Assembly: GCF_001613245.1 (NCBI RefSeq)
Contig: NZ_BDBZ01000036.1
Location: forward strand, 1 to 64,000
Length of the DNA stretch: 64,000 bases
Reading direction: 5' to 3'
DNA from: Nocardia speluncae NBRC 108251
GTDB lineage: Bacteria; Actinomycetota; Actinomycetes; Mycobacteriales; Mycobacteriaceae
Shown here: positions 8,651 through 16,324 of the stretch, one piece after another
Layout: each line of letters starts with the position of its first letter
Numbering within the stretch: the first letter of the stretch is position 1
Notes under the pieces: generated by a model
Databases searched by the model: none
Told to the model about the DNA's origin: nothing
What the model saw: the letters and a program-made list of their open reading frames with translations, nothing else
Translations under genes and position numbers: made by a program

Positions 8651-9862
8651 ATGAGGATGCTGGCGCTGCTGTCGAAGAACTCCGAGGCACTGCCCGGTCG
8701 AACGGGGAACGCCCGGGTCGACCGTGATACCCGGCGGCTACTTGCCCGGATCGGGCCAGGTGATATAGCCGTTCTCGATGAAATGGATATCGATCAGCCC
8801 CTCGCCGACAAGCTCGTCGCCGCGGGGGTGACGGCGGTGGTGAACACCTCGCCTTCGATCTCCGGCCGGTACCCGAACGTCGGTCCCGAAGTTCTGGTCG
8901 CAGGAGGTGTGCTGCTGCTCGACACCGTGAGCTCGGATGCTTTCGGCCGTATCAAGGACGGCGCCCGGGTGCGGATCGCGGACGGTGTCGTCTACGCCGA
9001 TCGGTTCACCCGCAAGGAACCCGAGGCGCTGGTCGAATGCCTCGAACTGGACGAGGACGCGATCGCCGAACGGATGCAGGAAGCGCGTAACGGGCTCGCC
9101 GAGCACCTGGAATCGTTCGCCGGTGACGCGCTGGAGTTCATCAGGACCGAATCCTCGCTGCTCATGGACGGTATCGGCGTACCGAAACCTGATCTGGAAC
9201 TGAGCGGCCGGCAGGTCGTGGTGGTCGGAGTGGGGCCGGGGCACGCCGAGGACCTGAAGAAACTCGGGCCGTTCATCAAGGAGTACTCGCCGGTCTTGAT
9301 CGGTGTGGGTGCCGGTGCCGAGACACTGCGGCGGTCGGGATACCGGCCGGACCTGATCGTCGGCAACCCCGACGAACTGACCACCAAGACGCTGACCTGC
9401 GGCGCCGAATTGATCATCCCGGCGGACCTCGACGGCCGGGCCGAGGGATTGGAGCGGGTGAAAGAACTGGGACTGGGGGCGATCACCTTCCCGGGCTCCG
9501 GGGCACCCGCCGATCTGGCGCTGCTGCTCGCCCACCATCATGGGGCGGCGCTGATCGTGACGGCGGGCGCGAGTGCCTCGCTGGAGGAATTCTTCGATCG
9601 TGGCCGGCGCGACAGCAACCCGGCGACATTCTTGACCCGGTTGAAGGTCGGCGAATCGATCATGGACGCATCCGCGGTGGCCACGCTGTACCGCAACCGT
9701 TTCTCGGGTGTGCTGGCGGCACTGCTGGTGCTGGCGGTGCTCGGCGCGGCGATTGTCGCGATCCTGGCGGTCGGGCAGGGCAGTGAAATGCTCGCGGGGG
9801 CGCAGGACATGCTGACCCGGGCCGAGCTCTGGGGCCGGGAGGTCCTCGGCCGGTCCGAATAG
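8651..9862 (+). CDS. steA: SteA-like cell-envelope/septation protein (Rv1697-like)
   Basis: The 403-residue protein begins MRMLALLSKNSEALPG at ATG 8651. It has the body of the SteA/Rv1697 family (PGDIAVLDEMDIDQPLADKL, NTSPSISGRYPNVGP, then GPFIKEYSPVLIGVGAGAET and SGYRPDLIVGNPDEL), which includes a thiamin-pyrophosphokinase-like fold. One C-terminal transmembrane helix (about residues 358-380, FSGVLAALLVLAVLGAAIVA) is followed by a short tail. In Corynebacterium glutamicum SteA works with the membrane partner SteB in cytokinesis and envelope integrity. Here the usual next gene (steB/mctB, Rv1698) is missing and pyrG follows after about 395 nt. Confidence 0.88.
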   Translation: MRMLALLSKNSEALPGRTGNARVDRDTRRLLARIGPGDIAVLDEMDIDQPLADKLVAAGVTAVVNTSPSISGRYPNVGPEVLVAGGVLLLDTVSSDAFGRIKDGARVRIADGVVYADRFTRKEPEALVECLELDEDAIAERMQEARNGLAEHLESFAGDALEFIRTESSLLMDGIGVPKPDLELSGRQVVVVGVGPGHAEDLKKLGPFIKEYSPVLIGVGAGAETLRRSGYRPDLIVGNPDELTTKTLTCGAELIIPADLDGRAEGLERVKELGLGAITFPGSGAPADLALLLAHHHGAALIVTAGASASLEEFFDRGRRDSNPATFLTRLKVGESIMDASAVATLYRNRFSGVLAALLVLAVLGAAIVAILAVGQGSEMLAGAQDMLTRAELWGREVLGRSE

Positions 9863-10243
9863 CCGGGTCGCGCCGGGCAGGCCGTGCTGCGACGGGGTCG
9901 CGGCGGCCGGCCCGAAGGTCCTCGGATGGTCGCGGCATGGTCCTACGGCTCGTGTAGGTGGCCGTTCAGGCAGCACTCCGGGGTCGGGGCTGTGTGTTGC
10001 CACGTAGGTGAGCAGTCCAGTGTTCGGGTGCGGTGCGCAACCCTCCAGCACTCGGGACACGCGTGGGTGCGGTGGGGTGGAAAACCCGGTGCGGGCCATT
10101 CGGTGGGGAGGAAGTGGCCGGTGGTGCCGCCGGGACGGGAGTGAGACCGCGTGGGTGCCGCGGGTGCGATATCCGAGTGGATCGGATGGGCGATCGGGTA
10201 GTTAACGGGGGAGTGGCGGTCGTTCGCCGGGGCGGTCTCGTGT
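9863..10243. other. Intergenic gap where steB/mctB would be expected
   Basis: This roughly 380-nt stretch between steA and the pyrG promoter has no reading frame resembling an Rv1698-type channel protein on either strand. It is G-rich and contains several GTGGG/GGTGCGG runs but no clear hairpin with a T tract. I see no recognisable remnant of a gene. Confidence 0.5.
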
Positions 10244-10249
10244 TACTGT
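10244..10249 (+). promoter_or_regulatory. Candidate -10 element giving a leaderless pyrG mRNA
   Basis: TACTGT matches the actinobacterial TANNNT -10 element. It ends eight bases before the GTG of pyrG, and no Shine-Dalgarno sequence lies between them. A transcript starting 7-9 nt downstream would begin at or next to the start codon. The -35 region is not distinct. This is an inference from spacing. Confidence 0.45.
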
Positions 10250-10257
10250 GAAGACCC

Positions 10258-11991
10258 GTGGGTCATACACGGATTCAGGCGCGCACAGCCACCAAGCACA
10301 TCTTCGTGAGCGGTGGTGTCGCCTCTTCACTCGGTAAGGGTCTCACCGCCTCCAGCCTCGGTCAGTTGTTGACCGCGCGGGGACTACGAGTCACCATGCA
10401 GAAGCTCGACCCCTATTTGAACGTCGATCCCGGCACCATGAACCCGTTCCAGCACGGTGAGGTGTTCGTGACCGAGGACGGCGCCGAGACCGATCTCGAT
10501 GTGGGGCATTACGAGCGGTTCCTCGACCGCGACCTGTCGAAGGACGCCAACGTCACCACCGGCCAGGTCTACTCTTCGGTGATCGCCAAGGAACGGCGCG
10601 GCGAGTATCTCGGCGATACGGTGCAGGTGATCCCGCATATCACCGACGAGATCAAGGCGCGTGTCCTGGCGATGCGCGGCCCCGACCTGCAGGGGCAGGA
10701 ACCGGATGTGGTGATCACCGAGATCGGCGGCACGGTCGGCGATATCGAATCACAGCCGTTTCTCGAGGCCGCCCGGCAGATCCGGCACGATGTCGGCCGC
10801 GACAATGTCTTTTTCCTGCACGTTTCCCTCGTGCCGTATCTGGCGCCCTCGGGTGAGCTCAAGACCAAACCCACCCAGCATTCGGTGGCGGCGCTGCGCA
10901 GTATCGGTATCCAGCCCGACGCGCTGATCCTGCGCTGCGATCGCGAGGTGTCGGCCGGCCTGAAGAGCAAGATCGCGCTGATGTGCGATGTGGAGGTCGA
11001 CGCGTGCATCTCCACCCCGGACGCGCCGTCGATCTACGACATCCCGAAGGTGTTGCACCGGGAAGGCCTCGACGCGTATGTAGTGCGCAAACTCGGGTTG
11101 CCGTTCCGCGATGTCGACTGGACCGTCTGGGGTGATCTGCTCGACCGCGTGCATACGCCGCGGGAAACGGTGGAGGTCGCGCTGGTCGGCAAGTACGTCG
11201 ACCTGCCGGATGCGTATCTGTCGGTCACCGAGGCGCTGCGGGCGGGTGGTTTCGCGCACCGCGCGAAGGTGAAACTGCGCTGGGTGCAGTCCGATGATTG
11301 CGAAACCCCGGCGGGGGCGCAGGCCGCGCTGCGCGATGTGGACGCGGTGCTGATTCCGGGCGGATTCGGGATCCGCGGGATCGAGGGCAAGGTCGGTGCG
11401 ATCCACCACGCCCGGACTCGAAAACTGCCGTTGCTCGGGTTGTGCCTGGGATTGCAGTGCATGGTGATCGAGGCCGCGCGTTCGGTGGGACTCGACGACG
11501 CCAACTCCGCCGAATTCGAACCCGAGACAGAACACCCGGTGATCTCCACGATGGCCGATCAGGAACAGGCCGTGGCAGGCGAGGCCGATTTGGGCGGCAC
11601 CATGCGGCTCGGCGCCTACCCCGCGGTGCTGGAGAAGGGGTCGGTGGTGGCCCGGGCCTACCGCGCCGCCGAGGTTTCCGAGCGGCACCGGCACCGGTAC
11701 GAAGTGAACAACAGCTACCGCGACAAGATCGCCACCAGCGGGCTGCGGTTCAGCGGTACGTCGCCGGACGGGCATCTGGTGGAGTTCGTCGAACTTCCCG
11801 GTGAGGTCCACCCGTTCTTCGTGGGCACCCAGGCGCATCCGGAACTGAAGAGCCGGCCCACCCGGCCGCATCCGCTGTTTGCCGAGCTGATCGCCGCCGC
11901 GCTGCGGTACAAACTGGCCGAACGGCTCCCCGTGGATATCCCCGGTGAGCAGGACGAGCAGGAAATGGCTGCTGCCGAGCAGGCCTCATGA
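10258..11991 (+). CDS. pyrG: CTP synthase
   Basis: It converts UTP to CTP using ATP and glutamine. The synthetase domain begins with HIFVSGGVASSLGKGLTASS and carries DPYLNVDPGTMNPFQHGEVF. The C-terminal class I glutamine amidotransferase domain has the nucleophile in LGLCLGLQCMV (Cys near residue 395) and the His/Glu pair in THAHPELKSRPTRP-type sequence (here GTQAHPELKSRP). At 577 residues it matches the roughly 586 of M. tuberculosis PyrG (Rv1699). Its stop overlaps the Nudix gene by ATGA. A probable -10 directly upstream of the GTG suggests leaderless translation. Confidence 0.97.
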   Translation: MGHTRIQARTATKHIFVSGGVASSLGKGLTASSLGQLLTARGLRVTMQKLDPYLNVDPGTMNPFQHGEVFVTEDGAETDLDVGHYERFLDRDLSKDANVTTGQVYSSVIAKERRGEYLGDTVQVIPHITDEIKARVLAMRGPDLQGQEPDVVITEIGGTVGDIESQPFLEAARQIRHDVGRDNVFFLHVSLVPYLAPSGELKTKPTQHSVAALRSIGIQPDALILRCDREVSAGLKSKIALMCDVEVDACISTPDAPSIYDIPKVLHREGLDAYVVRKLGLPFRDVDWTVWGDLLDRVHTPRETVEVALVGKYVDLPDAYLSVTEALRAGGFAHRAKVKLRWVQSDDCETPAGAQAALRDVDAVLIPGGFGIRGIEGKVGAIHHARTRKLPLLGLCLGLQCMVIEAARSVGLDDANSAEFEPETEHPVISTMADQEQAVAGEADLGGTMRLGAYPAVLEKGSVVARAYRAAEVSERHRHRYEVNNSYRDKIATSGLRFSGTSPDGHLVEFVELPGEVHPFFVGTQAHPELKSRPTRPHPLFAELIAAALRYKLAERLPVDIPGEQDEQEMAAAEQAS

Positions 11992-12644
11992 CCGGCGCGC
12001 AGCCGGCGCCGGGCAGCCACGCCTTCCGTACGGTCGACAGCCGGCTGGTCTACAACGGGGCTATCGTGGCGCTGCGGCTGGATCAGGTGGAGATGCCGGA
12101 CGGCCGGGTCGTGGAACGCGAGGTGGTCGAACATCACGGTGCGGTCGCGGTGGTCGCGTTGGACGACGACGGGCAGGTCGTGCTGATCCGCCAGTACCGG
12201 CATCCACTCGGGGAGCGGCTGCTCGAACTGCCGGCCGGATTGATCGATATCGCTGGGGAGGATCCACTCGCGGCGGCGCAACGGGAACTGGCCGAGGAAA
12301 CCGGGCTGGCCGCGCACGAATGGTCCGTACTGGTGGATGTGGCGTTGTCGCCGGGGTTCACCGACGAAGCGTTGCGGGTGTATCTGGCACGCGGGCTGAC
12401 CGATACCGAACGGCCCGCACCCGAACACGAGGAAGCCGACCTGGAACTTGTGCGGATGCCGCTCGGTGTGGCTGTGCGGGCGGCCTTGGCAGGCGAGATC
12501 GTGAACGCGACCGCGGTCGCCGGACTGCTTGCGCTGAGCGCTGCCGACACCGCGGAACTGCCGCTGCGCCCGGCCGACGCGCCGTGGCCCGGACTACCGA
12601 GCGCGCTGTTACGGCGCCAGACGGCGCAACGGAACACGGACTGA
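11988..12644 (+). CDS. Nudix hydrolase, ADP-ribose pyrophosphatase type (Rv1700-like)
   Basis: The Nudix box is GLIDIAGEDPLAAAQ followed by RELAEETGL (about residues 84-107). The preceding VVALDDDGQVVLIRQYRHPL and LLELPAGLID are typical of the ADP-ribose pyrophosphatase branch, in which the RQYRHP segment binds substrate. It would hydrolyse ADP-ribose to AMP and ribose-5-phosphate with Mg2+. M. tuberculosis Rv1700, in the same position, is a characterised ADP-ribose pyrophosphatase. The 218-residue gene overlaps pyrG by 4 nt and is followed by xerD 12 nt later, suggesting one transcript. Confidence 0.93.
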   Translation: MTGAQPAPGSHAFRTVDSRLVYNGAIVALRLDQVEMPDGRVVEREVVEHHGAVAVVALDDDGQVVLIRQYRHPLGERLLELPAGLIDIAGEDPLAAAQRELAEETGLAAHEWSVLVDVALSPGFTDEALRVYLARGLTDTERPAPEHEEADLELVRMPLGVAVRAALAGEIVNATAVAGLLALSAADTAELPLRPADAPWPGLPSALLRRQTAQRNTD

Positions 12645-12656
12645 GGGCGGGGTGCG

Positions 12657-13604
12657 GTGCGCGAGGCCGATGTCTACCTGGACCATCTCGCGGTGGAGCG
12701 GGGAGCCGCCCGCAGCACGCTGTCGGCGTATCGGCGCGACCTCGGGCGGTACCGTGAATATCTGAAAGACCGGGGCATCGCCGACCTCGAGGCGGTCCGC
12801 GAAACCGATATCGGAGAATTCGGGATCGCCCTGCGCGCGGGCGACGACCGGCATCCGCCGCTGGCACCGGGATCGGTCGCGCGGGCACTGATCGCGGTCC
12901 GCGGACTGCACCGATTCGCCGCCGCCGAGGCGATGATCAGCACCGATGTCGCCCATGCGGTGAAACCACCGATGGTGGGGCAGCGGCTGCCCAAGGCGCT
13001 GCCCGTGGATCAAGTGCTGCGGCTGCTGGATTCGGTCGGTGCGGATACGGGGGCCGGTGGCGACGCGGGTGCCCGCGGGCTTCGCGATCGGGCCCTGCTG
13101 GAGCTGCTGTATTCGACCGGCGCGCGGATCTCGGAAACCGTCGGCCTCGATCTCGACGATCTCGACCTCGAGGGGCGCGCCGTCGTACTGCGGGGGAAGG
13201 GCGGTAAACAGCGGATCGTCCCGGTGGGGCGGCCCGCTCTGTCGGCCGTGGACGCCTACCTGGTGCGCGGACGGCCGGTATTGGCGTCGCACGGTCGCGC
13301 CGGGGTGCGGGCCCCGGGTTCGGCGGCCGCGTTGTTCCTCAACGTGCGGGGCGGCCGGTTGTCCCGGCAGAGTGCCTGGCAGGTATTGCAGCGCGCGGCG
13401 GAGCAGGCCGGGATCACGGCGACGGTTTCACCGCACACCCTGCGGCATTCGTTCGCCACCCACCTACTCGACGGCGGCGCCGATGTGCGGGTGGTGCAGG
13501 AACTACTGGGGCACGCGTCGGTCACCACCACCCAGATCTACACAATGGTCACCGTGGGGACCTTACGAGAAGTCTGGGCCACCGCCCACCCCAGGGCACG
13601 ATGA
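12657..13604 (+). CDS. xerD: Site-specific tyrosine recombinase XerD
   Basis: XerD with XerC resolves chromosome dimers at dif. The N-terminal SAM-like core-binding domain (residues 1-100, EADVYLDHLAVERGAARSTL) precedes the catalytic domain. The catalytic residues are all present: Arg in STGARISETVG (near 156), Lys in GKGGKQRIVPVG (near 181), His-x-x-Arg in HTLRHSFATHLLDGGADVR (near 260-263), His in ELLGHASVTTTQIY (near 285) and the nucleophilic Tyr at its end (near 294). Its 315 residues are normal. The GTG start follows the Nudix stop by 12 nt. No dif-like site is visible nearby. Confidence 0.95.
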   Translation: MREADVYLDHLAVERGAARSTLSAYRRDLGRYREYLKDRGIADLEAVRETDIGEFGIALRAGDDRHPPLAPGSVARALIAVRGLHRFAAAEAMISTDVAHAVKPPMVGQRLPKALPVDQVLRLLDSVGADTGAGGDAGARGLRDRALLELLYSTGARISETVGLDLDDLDLEGRAVVLRGKGGKQRIVPVGRPALSAVDAYLVRGRPVLASHGRAGVRAPGSAAALFLNVRGGRLSRQSAWQVLQRAAEQAGITATVSPHTLRHSFATHLLDGGADVRVVQELLGHASVTTTQIYTMVTVGTLREVWATAHPRAR

Positions 13605-13648
13605 GCGGACCCTGATCCGCCGGTTCCGCAATATCACAGAACACGCCG

Positions 13649-13680
13649 GTTGACACACTGGGCACTGGAGTGCTGTCAAC
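13649..13680. promoter_or_regulatory. Inverted repeat upstream of parA
   Basis: GTTGACA (13649-13655) and TGTCAAC (13674-13680) form a perfect 7-bp inverted repeat, extended by CACT/AGTG inside with one unpaired base, leaving a 9-nt loop. The left arm contains a consensus -35 TTGACA, although no good -10 lies 17 nt downstream; TAGCGT at 13684 is too far. It could be an operator over the parA-scpA-scpB promoter or simply a hairpin. Confidence 0.35.
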
Positions 13681-13789
13681 AGGTAGCGTCTAGAAGGAGC
13701 CGGACCGTGGCGAAAGCGAGACCGTGCCTTGATCGGCCTCGTTACGCTCTACGAGGTGACGGGCAGGAACGTATAAGGAGCAGCGGATC

Positions 13790-14728
13790 GTGACGACAGC
13801 CGGAGCGGCGGGACCGCCCAAGGGCGCCGAGAACGACGAGCGCGCCACATCCGTGTGGGGGGCGGGCCCCGAACCTCCCCCCGCCGACGCCGCATTGGGT
13901 CCGACGGGCCGTCCGCTACGCCCGGTACCGGATCCGACCGAACCGTCGGAGCGGGGCAACGCGCTCATCGTGGCGATGTGTAATCAGAAGGGCGGGGTCG
14001 GCAAGACCACCTCGACCATCAATCTGGGTGCCGCGCTGGCCGAATACGGCCGCCGGGTGCTGCTGGTGGATCTCGACCCGCAGGGCGCGTTGTCGGCGGG
14101 GCTGGGTGTTGCGCACCACGATCTGGATCTGACCGTGCACAACCTGCTGATCGGCGCACCGGTCGCGGTCGACGATGTGCTCGCGCAGACCAAGGTCGAG
14201 AACCTGGATCTGCTGCCGAGCAATATCGATCTGTCCGCGGCGGAGATCCAGTTGGTGAACGAGGTCGGCCGGGAGCAGTCGCTGGGGCGGGCGCTGGAAC
14301 CGGTCCGCGACCGCTACGACTACATCCTCATCGATTGCCAGCCTTCGCTCGGCCTGCTCACGGTGAATGCGCTGGCGTGTGCGGACGGCGTGATCATTCC
14401 GATGGAATGCGAATACTTTTCGTTGCGCGGCCTCGCGTTGCTCAACGATACGGTGGAGAAGGTACGGGACCGGTTGAATCCTCGGCTGAGCCTCTACGGC
14501 ATCGTGGTCACCATGTTCGATGCCCGGCTGTTGCATTCCCGTCAGGTGATGGCGCGTGTGGTGGAGGTGTTCGGGGAACTGGTGTACGACACGGCGATCG
14601 CGCGGACCGTCCGGTTCCCGGACGCGAGCGTTGCCGGTGAACCGATCACCACGTGGGCGCCGAAATCCAGTGGCGCCGAGGCGTATCGCGCGATGGCACG
14701 GGAAGTCATCCACCGGTCGGGTCGGTGA
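13790..14728 (+). CDS. parA: ParA/MinD-family ATPase (Rv1708-like)
   Basis: A deviant Walker A motif, QKGGVGKTTSTINLG, lies near residues 64-78. It is followed by VLLVDLDPQGALSAGLGV (Walker A'), YDYILIDCQPSLGLL (Walker B) and the typical C-terminal RTVRFPDASVAGEPI. ParA ATPases dimerise on DNA and position chromosomes or protein complexes. The first 55 residues are Pro/Gly-rich and disordered, beyond the normal ParA core. This copy is not beside parB; it leads scpA-scpB, the kleisin and WHD subunits of the SMC complex, so a link to SMC-dependent segregation is likely. The start is GTG 13790 behind AAGGAG, and the stop overlaps scpA by GTGA. Confidence 0.93.
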   Translation: MTTAGAAGPPKGAENDERATSVWGAGPEPPPADAALGPTGRPLRPVPDPTEPSERGNALIVAMCNQKGGVGKTTSTINLGAALAEYGRRVLLVDLDPQGALSAGLGVAHHDLDLTVHNLLIGAPVAVDDVLAQTKVENLDLLPSNIDLSAAEIQLVNEVGREQSLGRALEPVRDRYDYILIDCQPSLGLLTVNALACADGVIIPMECEYFSLRGLALLNDTVEKVRDRLNPRLSLYGIVVTMFDARLLHSRQVMARVVEVFGELVYDTAIARTVRFPDASVAGEPITTWAPKSSGAEAYRAMAREVIHRSGR

Positions 14729-15618
14729 GCGCAGCAGCACCCGCACCTGCACCGTCGAGTACCAGCGAGCCCGGCGACACCGCGGACGCGGCTCGTGAGA
14801 AAACCGGTTTCCATCTGCGGCTCAGTAATTTCGAGGGCCCGTTCGACCTGCTGTTGCAGTTGATTTCGCAGCGCCGCCTGGATGTGACGGAGGTGGCGCT
14901 GCACCGGGTCACCGACGAATTCATCGCCTACACCAAGGCACTTACCGCCGGGCTGGCCCAGCCCGGGAATTCGCTGCGCACCGATAAGATCCTGGATCAG
15001 ACCACCGAGTTCCTGGTGGTCGCCGCGACTCTGCTGGATCTGAAGGCGGCGCGGCTGCTGCCCTCGGGGGAAGTGACCGATCCCGACGATCTGGAACTCC
15101 TCGAAGCGCGGGATCTGCTGTTCGCCCGGTTACTGCAATACCGGGCGTTCAAACAGGTCGCCGAACTGCTCGGCGAACTCGAGGCCGCCGCGCTGCGCCG
15201 GTACCCGCGGGCGGTGGGCCTGGAGGAGCGGTTCGCCGGGCTGCTGCCGGAGGTCAGGCTCGGGGTGGATGCGGCCGGATTCGCGGAGATCGCCGCGGCC
15301 GCGTTCCGGCCGCGGCCGGTACCTACGGTGGGCCTGGACCATTTGCACGCGCACACGATATCGGTCGCCGAACAGGCCACGCTGGTGCTGGAACGCCTGC
15401 GCGCTCGTGGTGCCGGCACCTGGACCACGTTCGCCGAACTGGTGGCCGATTGCGCAGCCCCGATTCAGATCGTGGCGCGATTCCTGGCGCTGCTCGAGCT
15501 GTACCGGAGTAGGTCGATCGAGTTCGATCAGCCCGATCCGCTGGGGCCGCTCGCTGTCCGCTGGATCGGGGGCGAAGCCGAGGCCGCCCCTGTCGCTATC
15601 GAGGAGGACTACGGGTGA
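14725..15618 (+). CDS. scpA: Segregation and condensation protein A (kleisin)
   Basis: ScpA bridges the SMC head domains. The conserved N-terminal helix FHLRLSNFEGPFDLLLQLIS begins near residue 30, followed by RRLDVTEVALHRVTDEF and the ATTLLDLKAARLLP-like stretch (here VAATLLDLKAARLLPSGEV). The C-terminal winged helix (TWTTFAELVADCAAPIQIVA, then FLALLELYRSRSIEFDQPDP) contacts the second SMC head. The start GTG 14725 overlaps the parA stop by 4 nt. Its 297 residues are close to the roughly 278 of M. tuberculosis Rv1709, with an extra Ala/Pro-rich N-terminus. A 40-nt gap precedes scpB. Confidence 0.95.
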   Translation: MSAAAPAPAPSSTSEPGDTADAAREKTGFHLRLSNFEGPFDLLLQLISQRRLDVTEVALHRVTDEFIAYTKALTAGLAQPGNSLRTDKILDQTTEFLVVAATLLDLKAARLLPSGEVTDPDDLELLEARDLLFARLLQYRAFKQVAELLGELEAAALRRYPRAVGLEERFAGLLPEVRLGVDAAGFAEIAAAAFRPRPVPTVGLDHLHAHTISVAEQATLVLERLRARGAGTWTTFAELVADCAAPIQIVARFLALLELYRSRSIEFDQPDPLGPLAVRWIGGEAEAAPVAIEEDYG

Positions 15619-15658
15619 GGGACTACGAAGGGCCGCATTCGGCGGCGGAGGGAGCAGT

Positions 15659-16315
15659 ATGAGCGAGAGTGTGACCGAATTCGCGCCCGAGCCGCTCGAC
15701 GATGCCGAATTCCGGGCGGCGCTCGAGGCGATCCTGCTCGTGGTGGACACTCCCGCGCCGGTAGAGCAGTTGGCGACCACCTTGGACGAGCCCGCGAACC
15801 GGGTCGAACAAACCCTGCGGGAGATGTCGGCGGAGCTGGCCGCGCAGCGTAGTGGGATCGATCTGCGTTTCGCCGGGGACGGGTGGCGCTTCTATACTCG
15901 CAGCGAGTACGCACCGTATGTGGAGCGTATGTTGCTCGACGGCGCCCGGTCGAAGTTGACCCGGGCGGCACTGGAGACGCTGGCGGTGGTGGCATATCGG
16001 CAGCCGGTGACCCGGGCCCGGGTCAGCGCGGTGCGCGGTGTCAACGTCGACGGTGTGATGCGTACCCTGCTGGCCAGGGGACTGATCACCGAGGCCGGCA
16101 CCGACCCGGAAACCAACGGCACGCTCTACGGCACCACCGAACTGTTCCTGGAACGTATCGGGCTGGCGTCGCTGAACGACCTGCCGGAACTGGCGCCGCT
16201 GCTGCCGGGCGTCGACCTGATCGATGAGATCAACGACAGTCTGGAGACGGACCCCCGCTACACCAGACTGCGCAAACCCGCCGAGGACGATCTGAACCTC
16301 GGCGCCGAGGATTGA
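15659..16315 (+). CDS. scpB: Segregation and condensation protein B
   Basis: ScpB is a dimer of paired winged helices that binds the middle of ScpA. The start ATG 15659 lies behind GGAGGGA. Conserved blocks include FRAALEAILLVVDTPAPVEQ at residues 18-37, LTRAALETLAVVAYRQPVTR and the end of the second domain, VNVDGVMRTLLARGLITEAG then LYGTTELFLERIGLASL. The 218-residue length is normal (Rv1710 is about 231). It lies nine bases upstream of rluB, so scpA, scpB and rluB are probably one transcript. Confidence 0.95.
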   Translation: MSESVTEFAPEPLDDAEFRAALEAILLVVDTPAPVEQLATTLDEPANRVEQTLREMSAELAAQRSGIDLRFAGDGWRFYTRSEYAPYVERMLLDGARSKLTRAALETLAVVAYRQPVTRARVSAVRGVNVDGVMRTLLARGLITEAGTDPETNGTLYGTTELFLERIGLASLNDLPELAPLLPGVDLIDEINDSLETDPRYTRLRKPAEDDLNLGAED

Positions 16316-16324
16316 CAGGAAATC

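Noticed and set aside
13605..13789. dif site next to xerD
   Set aside because: No 28-bp XerC/XerD binding pattern is visible; the inverted repeat there has the wrong length and sequence.
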